Shown piece after piece: positions 17,182 to 26,225 of a stretch of DNA of 64,000 nucleotides (position 1 is the first letter of the stretch; every line of letters starts with the position of its first letter). The position numbers and the translations under genes are program-made. Source of the stretch: Synechococcus lacustris (lineage in GTDB: Bacteria > Cyanobacteriota > Cyanobacteriia > PCC-6307 > Cyanobiaceae). The stretch is taken from positions 16,061 to 80,060 of the forward strand of contig CAJAQB010000020.1 of NCBI GenBank assembly GCA_903943975.1, written 5' to 3'. Under the pieces are notes generated by a model, which saw only the letters and a list, made by a program, of their open reading frames with translations, did not search any database and was not told the origin of the DNA.

Positions 17182-18418
17182 CCGGACAGTCCAACAACGG
17201 CTGTAATGCCCCCAGCAGATACAGCGAGCCAGCCACCAGCGGCGGGGCCAGCGGTCGCCCCTCGGGGGCCATTAGCTGGGCCAGCCCCTCCGCCAGGCTC
17301 TGCACAGGGCTGAGCTGGCCGGCCAGGGCCGGCATGGCTGCCGCCAACTCCGCGGCGCCCCAGCTGGGGTGGCCCGGGATCGCCACGATCCAGGCCTGGT
17401 CTGCGGGGCCCAGCAGGCTGGCCAGCATCTCTGGCGCCTGTTTATGGCGTTGGATACCCAGCAGCCAGCGGCGGCGGCCAGGGGCGCCCTTGCTGTTGCT
17501 GGCCATTTGATCCAGTTCCTGGCGCAGGGCCACGGCGGCGGGCGGGTTATGGGCCCCATCGATCAGCAATTCCTGGCCTCGCCAGCGGCAACGCTCCAGC
17601 CGGCCGGGCCAGCGGGCCGCCGCCAGCCCCTGGTCGATGGCCTGGGCAGGGATCGCCCAACCCTGCCCCCGCAAAGCCTCTGCCATCGCCCGGGCCACGG
17701 CGCCGTTGGTGCGCTGCCATTGGCCCGCCAAACCAAGGGGTTGATCGCTACCCAGCGGTTCCACCCAACGCAGTTGCGTGCCTCGGGCCTGGGCCTCCCG
17801 GGCCAGCACCGCTGCCACCTCAGGCTGTTGCGGGCCACTGATCGCCAGCGCCCCGGGCTGAAACACCCCCGCCTTTTCGGCGGCTATCGCCGCGAGGCTG
17901 GAGCCCAGGTGTTCGCAGTGGTCGAGGCCGATGCTGGCGATGCCGAGCACCTGCCGATCCGGGTGGGTGCTGGTGGCATCAAGGCGCCCCCCCAGGCCCA
18001 CCTCCAGCACCGCCAGCTCGATGGCGGCGTCAGCGCAATGGGAAAAAGCGGCACCGGTGAGCAACTCAAAGGGGGTGAGCTGGTGCCGTTCCCCCAGCTG
18101 CCGCCAGCGGCCCACGGCCCTACGCAGCTCCGGGCCAGTGATCCACTCGCCATTGAGCTCGAGCCGCTCGCACCAACTCACCAGGTGGGGGGACCGGTAA
18201 ATGGCGTTGCGCACACCCGCCGCCTGGAGAATCGCCCCCAGAAAGGTGCAGATCGAACCCTTGCCATTGCTGCCGGCCACCTGCACGGCGGCGAATTGGC
18301 GTTCGGGATGACCCGCCTCCGCCAGGGCCGCCTCCAGCCGCCCCAGGGCCAGGTCGATGCCCCGCTGGCTGAAGGGTTCGAGCAGGTCGGAGAGCTCGAC
18401 CGGATCAGGAAGTCTCAA
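17171..18418 (-). CDS. folC: Folylpolyglutamate synthase / dihydrofolate synthase
   Basis: A 415-residue Mur-ligase-family enzyme that adds glutamate to folates and/or joins dihydropteroate with glutamate. The P-loop VAGSNGKGSICTFLGAIL lies near residue 47. The Omega-loop region YRSPHLVSW, the metal-site segment LEVGLGGRLDATS and the C-terminal LIDGAHNPPA are all present. This is a soluble enzyme of folate metabolism. It starts 52 bp from argD on the same strand. The pentapeptide-repeat gene follows with an 11 bp overlap. Confidence 0.95.
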   Translation of the reverse strand: MRLPDPVELSDLLEPFSQRGIDLALGRLEAALAEAGHPERQFAAVQVAGSNGKGSICTFLGAILQAAGVRNAIYRSPHLVSWCERLELNGEWITGPELRRAVGRWRQLGERHQLTPFELLTGAAFSHCADAAIELAVLEVGLGGRLDATSTHPDRQVLGIASIGLDHCEHLGSSLAAIAAEKAGVFQPGALAISGPQQPEVAAVLAREAQARGTQLRWVEPLGSDQPLGLAGQWQRTNGAVARAMAEALRGQGWAIPAQAIDQGLAAARWPGRLERCRWRGQELLIDGAHNPPAAVALRQELDQMASNSKGAPGRRRWLLGIQRHKQAPEMLASLLGPADQAWIVAIPGHPSWGAAELAAAMPALAGQLSPVQSLAEGLAQLMAPEGRPLAPPLVAGSLYLLGALQPLLDCPDGG

Positions 18419-18469
18419 TGAGTAAGAGTCTCAAAGATTCAGATCAGTACAAAACAACCGCAGCAGCGC

Positions 18470-19639
18470 TCAGCCCAGCCGGGCCAGGGCTTTATCAAGT
18501 CGCTTGAACACCTGCCTGAGTTCCCGCTGGCTGATCACCAGCGGTGGCACAAAACGCACCACCTGGGGACCGGCGGGCACCAGCAGCAAACCCTCCGCCA
18601 TGGCGGCCTTGACCACGTCCCCGGCGGTGGCGGCCCCATCACGCAGCAGCAGGCCCTGGATCAGGCCCCAGCCCCGCACCCCCGCCAACAGTTCAGGATG
18701 TTGGGCCACCCGCCGGGCCAGGCCAGCCCGCAGCTGCTCGCCCCGTTCGCCCACTTTGCGCAGCAGCTGGCGCCGCTCCAGTTCAGCCGCCACGGTGAGG
18801 GCCGCCCTACAGGAGAAGGGATTGCCGCCAAAGGTGCTGGCATGGTCCCCGGCTTCAAATACATCGGCCTTGGCTTTCACCGCCAGGGCACCGATCGGAA
18901 TGCCGCCGCCCAACCCCTTGGCAACCGTGATCGCATCGGGCTCAATGCCCAGCTGCTCGTAGCCCCAGAGGCTGCCGCTGCGCCCCATGCCCACCTGCAC
19001 CTCATCAAGGATCAACAAAATTTGGCGCTGGTCGCAGATCTGGCGCAGCTGGCGGAAGAACTCAGGGTTGCCGGGCACCACACCCCCCTCCCCCTGGAGC
19101 GGCTCGATCAGCACCGCCACCACCCGATCGCCGTGGCTGGCCAGGGTGCTGTTGAAGCTGTCGATGTCGTTGTAGGTGAAGTAGTCGAAACCTTCGGGCA
19201 GCGGTTCAAAACCGCAGTGGTACTTGTCTTGGCCGGTGGCCGTAACGGCGGCCAGGGTGCGGCCATGGAAGCTGGCCCGGGCACTGAGCACCACAGGACG
19301 CTCCACCTGGCGGCGGCTATGGCCATATTTACGAGCCAGCTTGATGGCCGCCTCGTTGGCCTCGGCACCGGAATTGCAGAAAAACACCTTGTCGGTGCAG
19401 CTGTGCTCCGTGAGCCATAGGGCCAGTTCCTCCTGCTCGGGGATCCGGTAGAGGTTCGAAACGTGCTGCAGCCGGCCCAGCTGACGGGCCAGGGCCTTGC
19501 CCAGGCGGCGATTGCTGTGGCCGAGGCTGCAGGTGGCAATGCCCGCCACACAATCCAAGTACCAGCGGCCAGCGCTGTCCTGGAGCCAAACCCCCCTGCC
19601 CCGTTCGAAGCTGAGCGGAAATCTGGCGTAGGTGGCCAT
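18470..19639 (-). CDS. argD: Acetylornithine aminotransferase
   Basis: A 389-residue class III PLP aminotransferase of arginine synthesis, converting N-acetylglutamate semialdehyde to N-acetylornithine. Landmarks: FCNSGAEANEAAIKLARKY, the PLP segment LILDEVQVGMGRSG, and the lysine site TVAKGLGGGIPIGA. The start is set at the ATG ending at 19639 (MATYARFPLSF). Longer in-frame starts at 19669 and 19744 would run into tRNA-Leu on the opposite strand. The promoter must therefore lie partly within or across that tRNA gene. Confidence 0.95.
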   Translation of the reverse strand: MATYARFPLSFERGRGVWLQDSAGRWYLDCVAGIATCSLGHSNRRLGKALARQLGRLQHVSNLYRIPEQEELALWLTEHSCTDKVFFCNSGAEANEAAIKLARKYGHSRRQVERPVVLSARASFHGRTLAAVTATGQDKYHCGFEPLPEGFDYFTYNDIDSFNSTLASHGDRVVAVLIEPLQGEGGVVPGNPEFFRQLRQICDQRQILLILDEVQVGMGRSGSLWGYEQLGIEPDAITVAKGLGGGIPIGALAVKAKADVFEAGDHASTFGGNPFSCRAALTVAAELERRQLLRKVGERGEQLRAGLARRVAQHPELLAGVRGWGLIQGLLLRDGAATAGDVVKAAMAEGLLLVPAGPQVVRFVPPLVISQRELRQVFKRLDKALARLG

Positions 19640-19661
19640 CACGGCCGTAGAATCAGGGTTC

Positions 19662-19743
19662 GGGGGCATGGCGGAATTGGTAGACGCAGCGCACTCAAAA
19701 TGCGCCGACTTCGGTTTTGTCGGTTCGAGTCCGACTGCCCCCA
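19662..19743 (+). tRNA. tRNA-Leu (CAA)
   Basis: An 82 nt class II tRNA: acceptor GGGGGCA pairs with TGCCCCC, anticodon stem GCGCA/TGCGC encloses CTCAAAA (anticodon CAA), a short variable arm follows, and the T-loop is GGTTCGAGTCC. Discriminator A is at 19743; CCA is not encoded. The next base begins the reverse-complement stop codon of murA, so the two genes abut with no spacer. Confidence 0.96.
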
Positions 19744-21030
19744 TTAACCGTTACTGCGCAGGATCGAAGCGCCGAGCGCATTGAGCTTGCCCTCAATGTT
19801 GTCGTAGCCGCGGTCTAGGTGGTGCAGCCCTTGAACCACCGTGGTGCCTTCCGCCACCAGGCCCGCCAGCACCATCGCCGCTGAGGCGCGCAGGTCACTG
19901 CCGGTAACGGGGGCGCCGCTGAGACTGGGGACCCCCTCCACAAAGGCGATGTTGCCTTGGGTGCGAATCGCCGCCCCCATGCGTTGCAGCTCGCCCACGT
20001 GCTGCAGCCGATTCTCAAAGATCGCTTCGGTGATCACGCTGGTGCCGTCGGCGGTGGCCAACAGGCTCATGAAGGGGGCCTGCAGGTCGGTGGGGAAACC
20101 GGGGAAGGGCTGGGTGCGCAGGTCCACGGCGCGGATGTGGTCGGCGCTGATCGTCATGCCGATGCCATCGGGCTCGAGCCGACAGCCCACCTCCTCCAGC
20201 TTGCTGAGCACCGCCCGCAGGTGGTCGGGGATCACCGGGGTCACCCGCAGGCGGGAGCGGGTGATGGCGGCGGCCAACAGGAAGGTTCCTGCTTCGATCC
20301 GATCGGGGATCACCATGTAATCGGCCCCGTGCAGCCGCTCCATGCCAACGATGGTGATGGTGGGGGTGCCGGCACCCCGCACCTTGCCGCCCATGGCAAT
20401 GATCAAGCCGGCCAGATCCACCACTTCCGGTTCCTGGGCGGCGTTTTCAATCACGCTCTCGCCATCGGCGAGGGCCGCAGCCATCATCAAAGTTTCGGTG
20501 GCGCCCACGCTGGGGCAGTCGAGATGGATCCGACCGCCGCTGAGGCGATGGCCGCGGCCGGGCACCACCGCCGACACCACGCCGTGTTCGATGGTGACCT
20601 GGGCCCCGAGGGCCTTGAGCCCCTTGACGTGTTCCACCACCGGCCGGGCACCGATCTTGCAACCGCCGGGCAGGGGCACCCGGGCGACGCCGAGGCGGGC
20701 CAGCAGGGGGCCGATGCAGAAGAAACTGGCCCGCAGGCTGTTTACCAATTCATAGGGGGGGGAGGCCTGGTTAAGGCTGTCGGCCTTGAGCTCCACCCAG
20801 TCACTGCCCCGGTCAATCCCCACCCCTAGGGCCCCGAGGATGTCGCCCATGCCGCCGATGTCCGAAAGGGCGGGCATATTGCGCAGCCGCAGGCTGTCTT
20901 CCGTAAGCAGGCTGGCGGCCATCAGCACCAGCGCTGAATTCTTAGCTCCCGATACCCGCACTTCACCGGAAAGTTGGCGCCCGCCGCGGATTTCCAGCTG
21001 GGGGGTTAGAAGCTGCTGAGACGGCGTCAT
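19744..21030 (-). CDS. murA: UDP-N-acetylglucosamine 1-carboxyvinyltransferase
   Basis: A 428-residue EPSP-synthase-fold enzyme that transfers enolpyruvate to UDP-GlcNAc in the first step of peptidoglycan synthesis. The Lys/Asn motif SGAKNSAL is near the start. The catalytic loop [12 protein letters not shown] keeps the Cys targeted by fosfomycin. The repeated inside-out half-domains are complete. Start at [17 protein letters not shown] (21030); an ATG at 21069 is possible. The gene ends exactly at the 3' end of convergent tRNA-Leu. Confidence 0.96.
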   Translation of the reverse strand: MTPSQQLLTPQLEIRGGRQLSGEVRVSGAKNSALVLMAASLLTEDSLRLRNMPALSDIGGMGDILGALGVGIDRGSDWVELKADSLNQASPPYELVNSLRASFFCIGPLLARLGVARVPLPGGCKIGARPVVEHVKGLKALGAQVTIEHGVVSAVVPGRGHRLSGGRIHLDCPSVGATETLMMAAALADGESVIENAAQEPEVVDLAGLIIAMGGKVRGAGTPTITIVGMERLHGADYMVIPDRIEAGTFLLAAAITRSRLRVTPVIPDHLRAVLSKLEEVGCRLEPDGIGMTISADHIRAVDLRTQPFPGFPTDLQAPFMSLLATADGTSVITEAIFENRLQHVGELQRMGAAIRTQGNIAFVEGVPSLSGAPVTGSDLRASAAMVLAGLVAEGTTVVQGLHHLDRGYDNIEGKLNALGASILRSNG

Positions 21031-21072
21031 CGTGAGGGTCATAAGCAGAGTCGCCGCCGGCATCAACACATC

Positions 21073-21102
21073 TTGACAATCAGGCCTGGGACCGTCTAGA
21101 AG
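21073..21102 (+). promoter_or_regulatory. Candidate sigma70-type promoter before a small ORF and tRNA-Leu
   Basis: A perfect TTGACA at 21073-21078 is followed after 18 bp by TAGAAG at 21097-21102 (4 of 6 matches to TATAAT). It points toward the hairpin at 21129-21157, the 19-codon ORF and tRNA-Leu(CAG). The -10 is weak, so the call is tentative. Confidence 0.4.
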
Positions 21103-21167
21103 GCCGGCGCCTGAACTGTCTCGTGGCTGGTCCCCAAGCTAATGGCCCCTAGGGACCTTGGTGGGCT

Positions 21168-21227
21168 ATGGTCTTCAACTACCGAACAGCCGTCAAGGGC
21201 AACATCTACGGGGCCAAAACCCAGTGA
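21168..21227 (+). CDS. Possible 19-codon leader or small protein
   Basis: An ATG-to-TGA ORF encoding MVFNYRTAVKGNIYGAKTQ, 15 bp before tRNA-Leu(CAG). A hairpin with GGTCCC/GGGACC arms (21129-21134 and 21152-21157) sits just upstream, and a promoter-like TTGACA lies about 95 bp upstream. I do not recognise the peptide. Its basic, aromatic sequence does not look like random high-GC translation, but its size alone gives little support. It could be a leader peptide, a small protein, or chance. Confidence 0.35.
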   Translation: MVFNYRTAVKGNIYGAKTQ

Positions 21228-21242
21228 TGGTCGGTATCGCCT

Positions 21243-21326
21243 GCGGATGTGGCGGAATTGGTAGACGCGCTAGTTTCAGGTACTAGTGGCAGCAATGTCG
21301 TGGGAGTTCAAGTCTCCCCATCCGCA
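21243..21326 (+). tRNA. tRNA-Leu (CAG)
   Basis: An 84 nt class II tRNA. Acceptor GCGGATG pairs with CATCCGC, anticodon stem CTAGT/ACTAG encloses TTCAGGT (anticodon CAG), the variable arm follows and the T-arm carries GTTCAAGTC. Discriminator A is at 21326 and CCA is not encoded. CTG is a heavily used codon in this GC-rich genome, so this should be a major Leu tRNA. Confidence 0.96.
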
Positions 21327-21417
21327 CTTCATTACTCCCATCTTCTGGCAACCGGCGCGATCCGGCTTCCAGAAGTGATAAAACCTTCGAATCCACCAGA
21401 GACCTAAATCCAGCGCT

Positions 21418-21666
21418 GTGATCGTTCTCAAAATCGGTAATGCATCCGAGCTGGTGGCTTCCAAAGTTGGTCGCTTCATAGAGCGGCTTACCCCCGATGC
21501 CCTCGATGAGGCCAAGGTGGAAGAGGAAGTGATCAAGAAATTGGTGGAAAACCTGCGGGCCGAAGGAATCAAGGGCTCAGTGGCCTCCGTCAAGGGCATT
21601 GACCTGGCCAAGGAGGGCATCACCGTCAAAAACGACTTGCACATCCGCCGTTTTGAGGAGATCTGA
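21418..21666 (+). CDS. Conserved small soluble protein, unknown function
   Basis: An 82-residue protein starting at a GTG (21418). It is charged and predicted mostly helical in the middle (ALDEAKVEEEVIKKLVENL), with a beta-like end (GITVKNDLHIRRFEEI). The codon use is that of its neighbours. It has the look of a conserved cyanobacterial small protein, but I cannot name the family. It lies 11 bp before the TrmH-family gene and is probably co-transcribed with it and lpd. Confidence 0.75.
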   Translation: MIVLKIGNASELVASKVGRFIERLTPDALDEAKVEEEVIKKLVENLRAEGIKGSVASVKGIDLAKEGITVKNDLHIRRFEEI

Positions 21667-21677
21667 GCAGGGGACCC

Positions 21678-22511
21678 ATGGCCGCTGAACTGATCAGCAG
21701 CCGTCGCAACCCGCTGGTGGCCCAGGTGCGGGCCCTGCACCAGGGCCGGGGCCGCCGGGAGCAGGGGCTGTTGTTACTGGAGGGCAGCCACCTGTGGCAG
21801 GAATGCCAGCGGTTGCAACTGCCCCCCAGGCTGCTGATCGCCACCCCCCGTTGGCGGGAGAGCCAACCTTGGCTCGACCCGGCCCTGCCGCTGCAGCTGG
21901 TCACCGCTGAGGTGCTGGCGGCGATGGCCACCACAGATAGTCCCGATGGGGTGCTCGCCCTGCTGCCCTGCCCAGGGGCCAGCCAGGAAACCGAGGCCCA
22001 GCTCGCCCCCAGTGCTCAATTTGTGCTGGCCCTCGATCGGGTGCAGGACCCCGGCAACCTCGGCACGCTGCTGCGCACCGCCCTGGCGGCGGGGGTGGAT
22101 CAACTCTGGCTGGGGGCCGGGGCCGATCCCTGGCAGCCAAAGGTGCTGCGGGCTTCCGCCGGGGCGGCCCTTGAACTGAATATTCAGCGGCTTGAGAACC
22201 TCGCCCCTGGCCTCGCCCTGGCCCGCCGCCAGGGCCTGCAACTATTGGCCGCCGTGGGCAAGGGGGGGCGCCCCTACTGGGAATTGGATTGGCGCCAGCC
22301 CACGCTGCTGATGCTGGGCAATGAGGGGGCCGGCATCGATCCGCAGCTATTAACTGAAGGGGTGCTGCCGGTCACGATTCCCCATGGCCCCCAGGTGGAA
22401 TCCCTGAATGTGGGCGTGGCGGCGGGGCTGCTGCTGCTGGAACGCTGGCGCCAGGGGCTCGCCCCGGGCCCCGGCAGGGGAGAATCGCCTACAACTGAGC
22501 TGAGCCGTTGA
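21678..22511 (+). CDS. TrmH/SpoU family RNA 2'-O-methyltransferase
   Basis: A 277-residue knotted methyltransferase. The N-terminal substrate-binding part contains SSRRNPLVAQVRALHQGRGRR. The SPOUT domain has the three SpoU motifs: LDRVQDPGNLGTLLRTA, LMLGNEGAGI and ESLNVGVAAGLLLLE. It probably methylates a ribose in 23S rRNA or tRNA from S-adenosylmethionine; the exact site is not evident. The stop overlaps the lpd start codon (TTGA), so translation is coupled. Confidence 0.9.
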   Translation: MAAELISSRRNPLVAQVRALHQGRGRREQGLLLLEGSHLWQECQRLQLPPRLLIATPRWRESQPWLDPALPLQLVTAEVLAAMATTDSPDGVLALLPCPGASQETEAQLAPSAQFVLALDRVQDPGNLGTLLRTALAAGVDQLWLGAGADPWQPKVLRASAGAALELNIQRLENLAPGLALARRQGLQLLAAVGKGGRPYWELDWRQPTLLMLGNEGAGIDPQLLTEGVLPVTIPHGPQVESLNVGVAAGLLLLERWRQGLAPGPGRGESPTTELSR

Positions 22512-23965
22512 CTGCTGCTGGGGCGTTTGAGGGGGAGTTTGACTTCGATCTGATCGTGATCGGAGCCGGCTACGGCGGCTTTGATGCCGCCAAGCACGGG
22601 GCCGAGAAAGGCCTGCGCACCGCCATCATTGAGAGCCGCGACCTGGGGGGCACCTGCGTAAACCGCGGCTGCGTGCCCTCCAAGGCGCTGCTGGCCGCCA
22701 GCGGCCGGGTGCGGGAACTGGGGGACCGGGCCCACCTGGAACAGTTCGGCATCAGCAGTGGAGCGCTCAGCTTTGACCGCCAAGGGATTGCCGACCATGC
22801 CGCCCAACTGGTGGCCACGATCCGCAGCAATCTCGGCAAAGCCCTGGAACGGGCAGGCGTCACGATCCTCAAGGGTGTGGGCAGCTTGGACGGTCCCCAA
22901 CGGGTGGCCCTGCGCGAGGCCAGCGGCATCGAACGGCGACTGAAAGCGCGCGATGTGGTGATCGCCACCGGTTCCGACCCATTTGTGCCTCCGGGCATCA
23001 GCACCGATGGCGTCACGGTGTTCACCAGCGACGATGCGATCAAGCTGGAGAGCCTGCCCCCCTGGCTAGCCATCATCGGCAGCGGCTACATCGGCCTGGA
23101 ATTCGCTGATGTGTACACAGCCCTCGGCTGTGAGGTCACGATGATCGAAGCCCTCGATCGGGTGATGCCCACCTTCGATCCAGACATCGCCAAGCTGGCC
23201 GCCCGCAAGCTGATTGAAGGCCGCGACATTGAAACCAGGGTGGGGGTATTTGCCAGCAAGGTGACCCCCGGCAACCCCGTGCGGATTGAATTGGTGGATG
23301 CCAAAAGCCGCGAGCTGGTGGAGCTGCTGGAGGTGGATGCGGTGCTGGTGGCCACCGGACGGGTGCCGGTGAGTGCCGAGCTCAACCTCAGCTCCGTGGG
23401 GGTGGAAACCGAGCGGGGTTTCATTCCCGTAGACGGCGGCATGCGGGTGCTGGCCGGCGCTGAGCCGGTGCCCCACCTCTGGGCCGTGGGTGATGTGACC
23501 GGGAAAATGATGCTGGCCCACACCGCCGCCGCCCAGGGGGTGGTAGCAGTGGAAAACATCTGTGGGGACGCCCGCACCGTTGACTACCGCTCAATTCCGG
23601 CGGCCACCTTCACCCATCCGGAGATCGGTTCCGTGGGGCTCAGTGAGCAAGAAGCCAAGGCCCTAGCCGCAGAGGAGGGCTTTGAGCTGGGCAGCGTGCG
23701 CAGCTACTTCAAGGCCAATTCCAAGGCCCTGGCCGAGCTGGAAAGCGATGGCCTGATGAAGCTGTTGTTCCGCAAGGACAACGGCGAGGTGCTCGGGGCC
23801 CACATCTATGGTTTACATGCGGCCGACCTAATCCAGGAGGTGGCCAATGCCATTGCCCGCCGCCAGTCCGTGCGCACCCTGGCCTACGAAGTGCATACCC
23901 ACCCCACCCTGAGCGAAGTGGTGGAAGTGGCCTACAAGCAAGCCGCCCACTCCCTTAACCCCTGA
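22508..23965 (+). CDS. lpd: Dihydrolipoamide dehydrogenase
   Basis: A 485-residue FAD/NAD disulfide oxidoreductase, the E3 subunit of 2-oxoacid dehydrogenase and glycine-cleavage complexes. It has the FAD site [12 protein letters not shown], the redox disulfide [13 protein letters not shown], the NAD site [15 protein letters not shown] and the C-terminal His-Glu dyad in HTHPTLSEV. The start is a TTG at 22508 overlapping the preceding stop; no better start lies within the N-terminal extension. trpC follows after 5 bp. Confidence 0.95.
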   Translation: MTAAGAFEGEFDFDLIVIGAGYGGFDAAKHGAEKGLRTAIIESRDLGGTCVNRGCVPSKALLAASGRVRELGDRAHLEQFGISSGALSFDRQGIADHAAQLVATIRSNLGKALERAGVTILKGVGSLDGPQRVALREASGIERRLKARDVVIATGSDPFVPPGISTDGVTVFTSDDAIKLESLPPWLAIIGSGYIGLEFADVYTALGCEVTMIEALDRVMPTFDPDIAKLAARKLIEGRDIETRVGVFASKVTPGNPVRIELVDAKSRELVELLEVDAVLVATGRVPVSAELNLSSVGVETERGFIPVDGGMRVLAGAEPVPHLWAVGDVTGKMMLAHTAAAQGVVAVENICGDARTVDYRSIPAATFTHPEIGSVGLSEQEAKALAAEEGFELGSVRSYFKANSKALAELESDGLMKLLFRKDNGEVLGAHIYGLHAADLIQEVANAIARRQSVRTLAYEVHTHPTLSEVVEVAYKQAAHSLNP

Positions 23966-23970
23966 GCCCC

Positions 23971-24879
23971 ATGGAGATCCGTCGTCGGCCCCCCAGCCCC
24001 AAGGTGCGGGTGTCCTATCTGGAATATGGCGTGCCCCTCCCCGAGGAAAAGCCCCGCCACATTCTTGAGGAGATTGTTTGGGCCAAGGATCGGGAAACAG
24101 CCACGGCCCGGGAGCGGTTGCCCCTGGAAAAACTCAAGGAGCAGGTGGCCCTGCTGCCCGCCCCCCGCGATTTTGTGGCCGCCCTGCGGGCCAGCTGTCG
24201 TAAACCGGCGGTGATCGCCGAGATCAAAAAGGCCAGCCCCAGCAAGGGGGTAATCCGTGAGGATTTTGATCCCTTGGCAATTGCCAAGGGCTATGCAGCC
24301 GGCGGTGCCAGCTGCCTGTCGGTGCTCACCGATAAACAGTTTTTCCAGGGGGGCTTTGAGGTGCTGGTGCAGGTGCGCCAGGCGGTGGAACTGCCGCTGC
24401 TCTGCAAAGACTTCATCCTCAGCCCCTATCAGCTTTACCAAGCCCGGGCCGCCGGCGCCGACGCCGCCCTGCTGATTGCGGCGATCCTCACGGACCAAGA
24501 CTTTGTTTATCTGCTCAAGGTGGCCCGCAGCCTCGGCCTAGCGGTGCTGATCGAGGTGCACGACGGCGCAGAACTGGAACGGGTGTTGGCCCTGCCCGTT
24601 TGGCAGGAACCCCAAGCGGCGGCCCACACTCTGATCGGCATCAACAACCGCGACCTCAGCACTTTCCACACCGATCTCGCCACCACCGAGCAGCTAATGG
24701 CTACCTACGGCCAGCAGATCCGCGCCACTGGGGCACTGCTGGTGAGCGAATCAGGCCTGTTCAGCCGGGAAGATCTCGACCGGGTGCAGCACGCTGGCGC
24801 CGATGCGGTGCTGGTGGGGGAAGCGCTGATGAGCCAGGCGGATGTAACGGTGGCGCTGGAAAATCTGATAAACGGCTGA
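23971..24879 (+). CDS. trpC: Indole-3-glycerol phosphate synthase
   Basis: A 302-residue TIM-barrel enzyme of tryptophan synthesis that closes the indole ring of CdRP. The N-terminal extension ([20 protein letters not shown]) is typical of the cyanobacterial form. Catalytic landmarks are [23 protein letters not shown] and INNRDLSTF, with the phosphate-binding end [11 protein letters not shown]. It lies 5 bp after lpd. The pairing with lpd carries no obvious pathway logic. A strong bidirectional terminator follows. Confidence 0.96.
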   Translation: MEIRRRPPSPKVRVSYLEYGVPLPEEKPRHILEEIVWAKDRETATARERLPLEKLKEQVALLPAPRDFVAALRASCRKPAVIAEIKKASPSKGVIREDFDPLAIAKGYAAGGASCLSVLTDKQFFQGGFEVLVQVRQAVELPLLCKDFILSPYQLYQARAAGADAALLIAAILTDQDFVYLLKVARSLGLAVLIEVHDGAELERVLALPVWQEPQAAAHTLIGINNRDLSTFHTDLATTEQLMATYGQQIRATGALLVSESGLFSREDLDRVQHAGADAVLVGEALMSQADVTVALENLING

Positions 24880-24915
24880 GCTGGAGCAGGCAGCGGGGCG
24901 GCCCCTGGGGGCCAT

Positions 24916-24944
24916 AAAAAAACCCCCGCCTGGGCGGGGGGTTT
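24916..24944. terminator. Bidirectional intrinsic terminator between trpC and rpsD
   Basis: A near-perfect GC-rich hairpin, AAACCCCCGCC-TG-GGCGGGGGGTTT, preceded by a run of A on the plus strand, which is a T-run for leftward transcription. It lies between convergent trpC and rpsD and can serve both. Confidence 0.85.
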
Positions 24945-24981
24945 GAGGTCTTGGGGACCGGAACAGGCTTGATCGCTGGGA

Positions 24982-25590
24982 TCAGACCTTGCGGGAATAG
25001 AACTCCACCACCAGCAGTTCGTTGATTTCGAGGGCGACCCATTCGCGCTCGCAATTACCAGTGACCTTGCCGATCAACTTGGCCTTTTCAAACTCCAAAT
25101 GGGGCGGAATGTTGGCCAGGCCGGGGAAGGCCAGGTTTGTTTCTGCCAGCAATTTGCTTTGTTTACGTTCGCGGATGGCAACCACGTCACCGGGGCGGCA
25201 GTGGTAGCTGGGGATATCCACCACACGACCGTTCACGGTCACGTGGCCATGGTTCACCAGCTGCCGGGCACCGGGGATGGTGGGGCCAAAGCCCAGGCGG
25301 AAGCAAACATTGTCGAGGCGACCTTCCAGCAGCTTCAGAAGGTTGGTTCCCGTGGAGCCCTCTTGGGCGCGGGCCTTCTTGACGTAGCGAACGAGCTGCC
25401 GTTCGGAAATGCCGTAGTTGAACCGAAGCTTTTGCTTCTCTTCGAGACGGATGGCGTATTCGGAGCGCTTGCGACGGGCTTGGCCGTGCTGACCGGGGGG
25501 ATAAGACCGCTTAGCAGTCTTACGGGTGAGACCGGGAAGGTCTCCCAAGCGCCGCGTCACCCTCAATCGAGCACCGCGGTAGCGAGACAT
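24982..25590 (-). CDS. rpsD: 30S ribosomal protein S4
   Basis: A 202-residue primary rRNA-binding protein that organises 16S rRNA assembly. It starts [21 protein letters not shown] and contains the S4 RNA-binding domain ([34 protein letters not shown]). The N-terminus lacks Cys zinc ligands, as in many bacterial S4 proteins. It is monocistronic here, diverging from yidD. Confidence 0.98.
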   Translation of the reverse strand: MSRYRGARLRVTRRLGDLPGLTRKTAKRSYPPGQHGQARRKRSEYAIRLEEKQKLRFNYGISERQLVRYVKKARAQEGSTGTNLLKLLEGRLDNVCFRLGFGPTIPGARQLVNHGHVTVNGRVVDIPSYHCRPGDVVAIRERKQSKLLAETNLAFPGLANIPPHLEFEKAKLIGKVTGNCEREWVALEINELLVVEFYSRKV

Positions 25591-25629
25591 AAATTCAGTG
25601 GAACGTCAGGATGGGGTTTCGATCGGCGG

Positions 25630-25923
25630 ATGCTCCCTTTGTGTGAGGCACCAGCAAACCAATCCGATACCTTACCTGGCCCAGGGCCAGGGGGGCCCTG
25701 GCGACCGCTGAGTTGGCTGCTGCTGGCGCTGCTGGCCATCTATCGGCGCTTGATCTCGCCCCTGCTGGGTCCCCCCCGCTGTCGCTTCGTGCCCAGCTGC
25801 AGTGGCTATGCCGTGGAGGCAATCCAGCGCCATGGCCCCTGGCGGGGCTCCTGGCTCAGTCTGGGGCGGTTAATCCGCTGCCATCCCTTTGCGGAGGGGG
25901 GCTTTGACCCGGTGCCCGAATGA
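25630..25923 (+). CDS. yidD: Membrane protein insertion efficiency factor YidD
   Basis: A 97-residue protein with an N-terminal hydrophobic helix ([21 protein letters not shown]) and the family core [21 protein letters not shown], ending [13 protein letters not shown]. YidD assists membrane protein insertion with YidC. In this genome it is not beside yidC (32.4 kb) but before a thioredoxin-fold gene, with a 4 bp overlap. The ATG at 25630 gives a somewhat long N-terminus; no closer ATG is available. Confidence 0.9.
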   Translation: MLPLCEAPANQSDTLPGPGPGGPWRPLSWLLLALLAIYRRLISPLLGPPRCRFVPSCSGYAVEAIQRHGPWRGSWLSLGRLIRCHPFAEGGFDPVPE

Positions 25924-26183
25924 AACTGCTCTTGCTTACCCGCCAGGGTTGCTGCCTCTGCGAGGGGCTGGCCGAACGGCTGGCCGCCCTGGACCCCGCC
26001 CCCGAGGTTCAGCCTGTGGATGTGGATACTGATCCAGCGCTCCAGAGCCGCTATGGCCTGGAGGTGCCTGTGTTGATGTTGCCAACGGCCAACGGCCAGC
26101 CCCAGGAATTGCCCCGGGTGCCGCCGCGTCTGGCTGGGGCTCGACTGGCGGAATGGTTGCAGCGCCAGATTTCTAAGCTTTAA
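25920..26183 (+). CDS. Glutaredoxin-like (DUF836) thioredoxin-fold protein
   Basis: An 87-residue thioredoxin-fold protein. The sequence [18 protein letters not shown] gives a CxxC redox motif (CCLC) at the start of helix 1, and VPVLMLP supplies the cis-proline. This matches small glutaredoxin-like DUF836 proteins. A disulfide reductase role is likely but the partner is unknown. Its ATG overlaps the yidD stop (ATGA) and murE follows after 42 bp. Confidence 0.85.
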   Translation: MKLLLLTRQGCCLCEGLAERLAALDPAPEVQPVDVDTDPALQSRYGLEVPVLMLPTANGQPQELPRVPPRLAGARLAEWLQRQISKL

Positions 26184-26225
26184 CCACCTAAAACGCCCCT
26201 AGGCATCCCTCCCCTGCGGCCCCCC

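Noticed and set aside
25099..25923. 274-residue reading of the yidD frame
   Set aside because: The first two thirds are antisense to rpsD; only the part from 25630 matches YidD.
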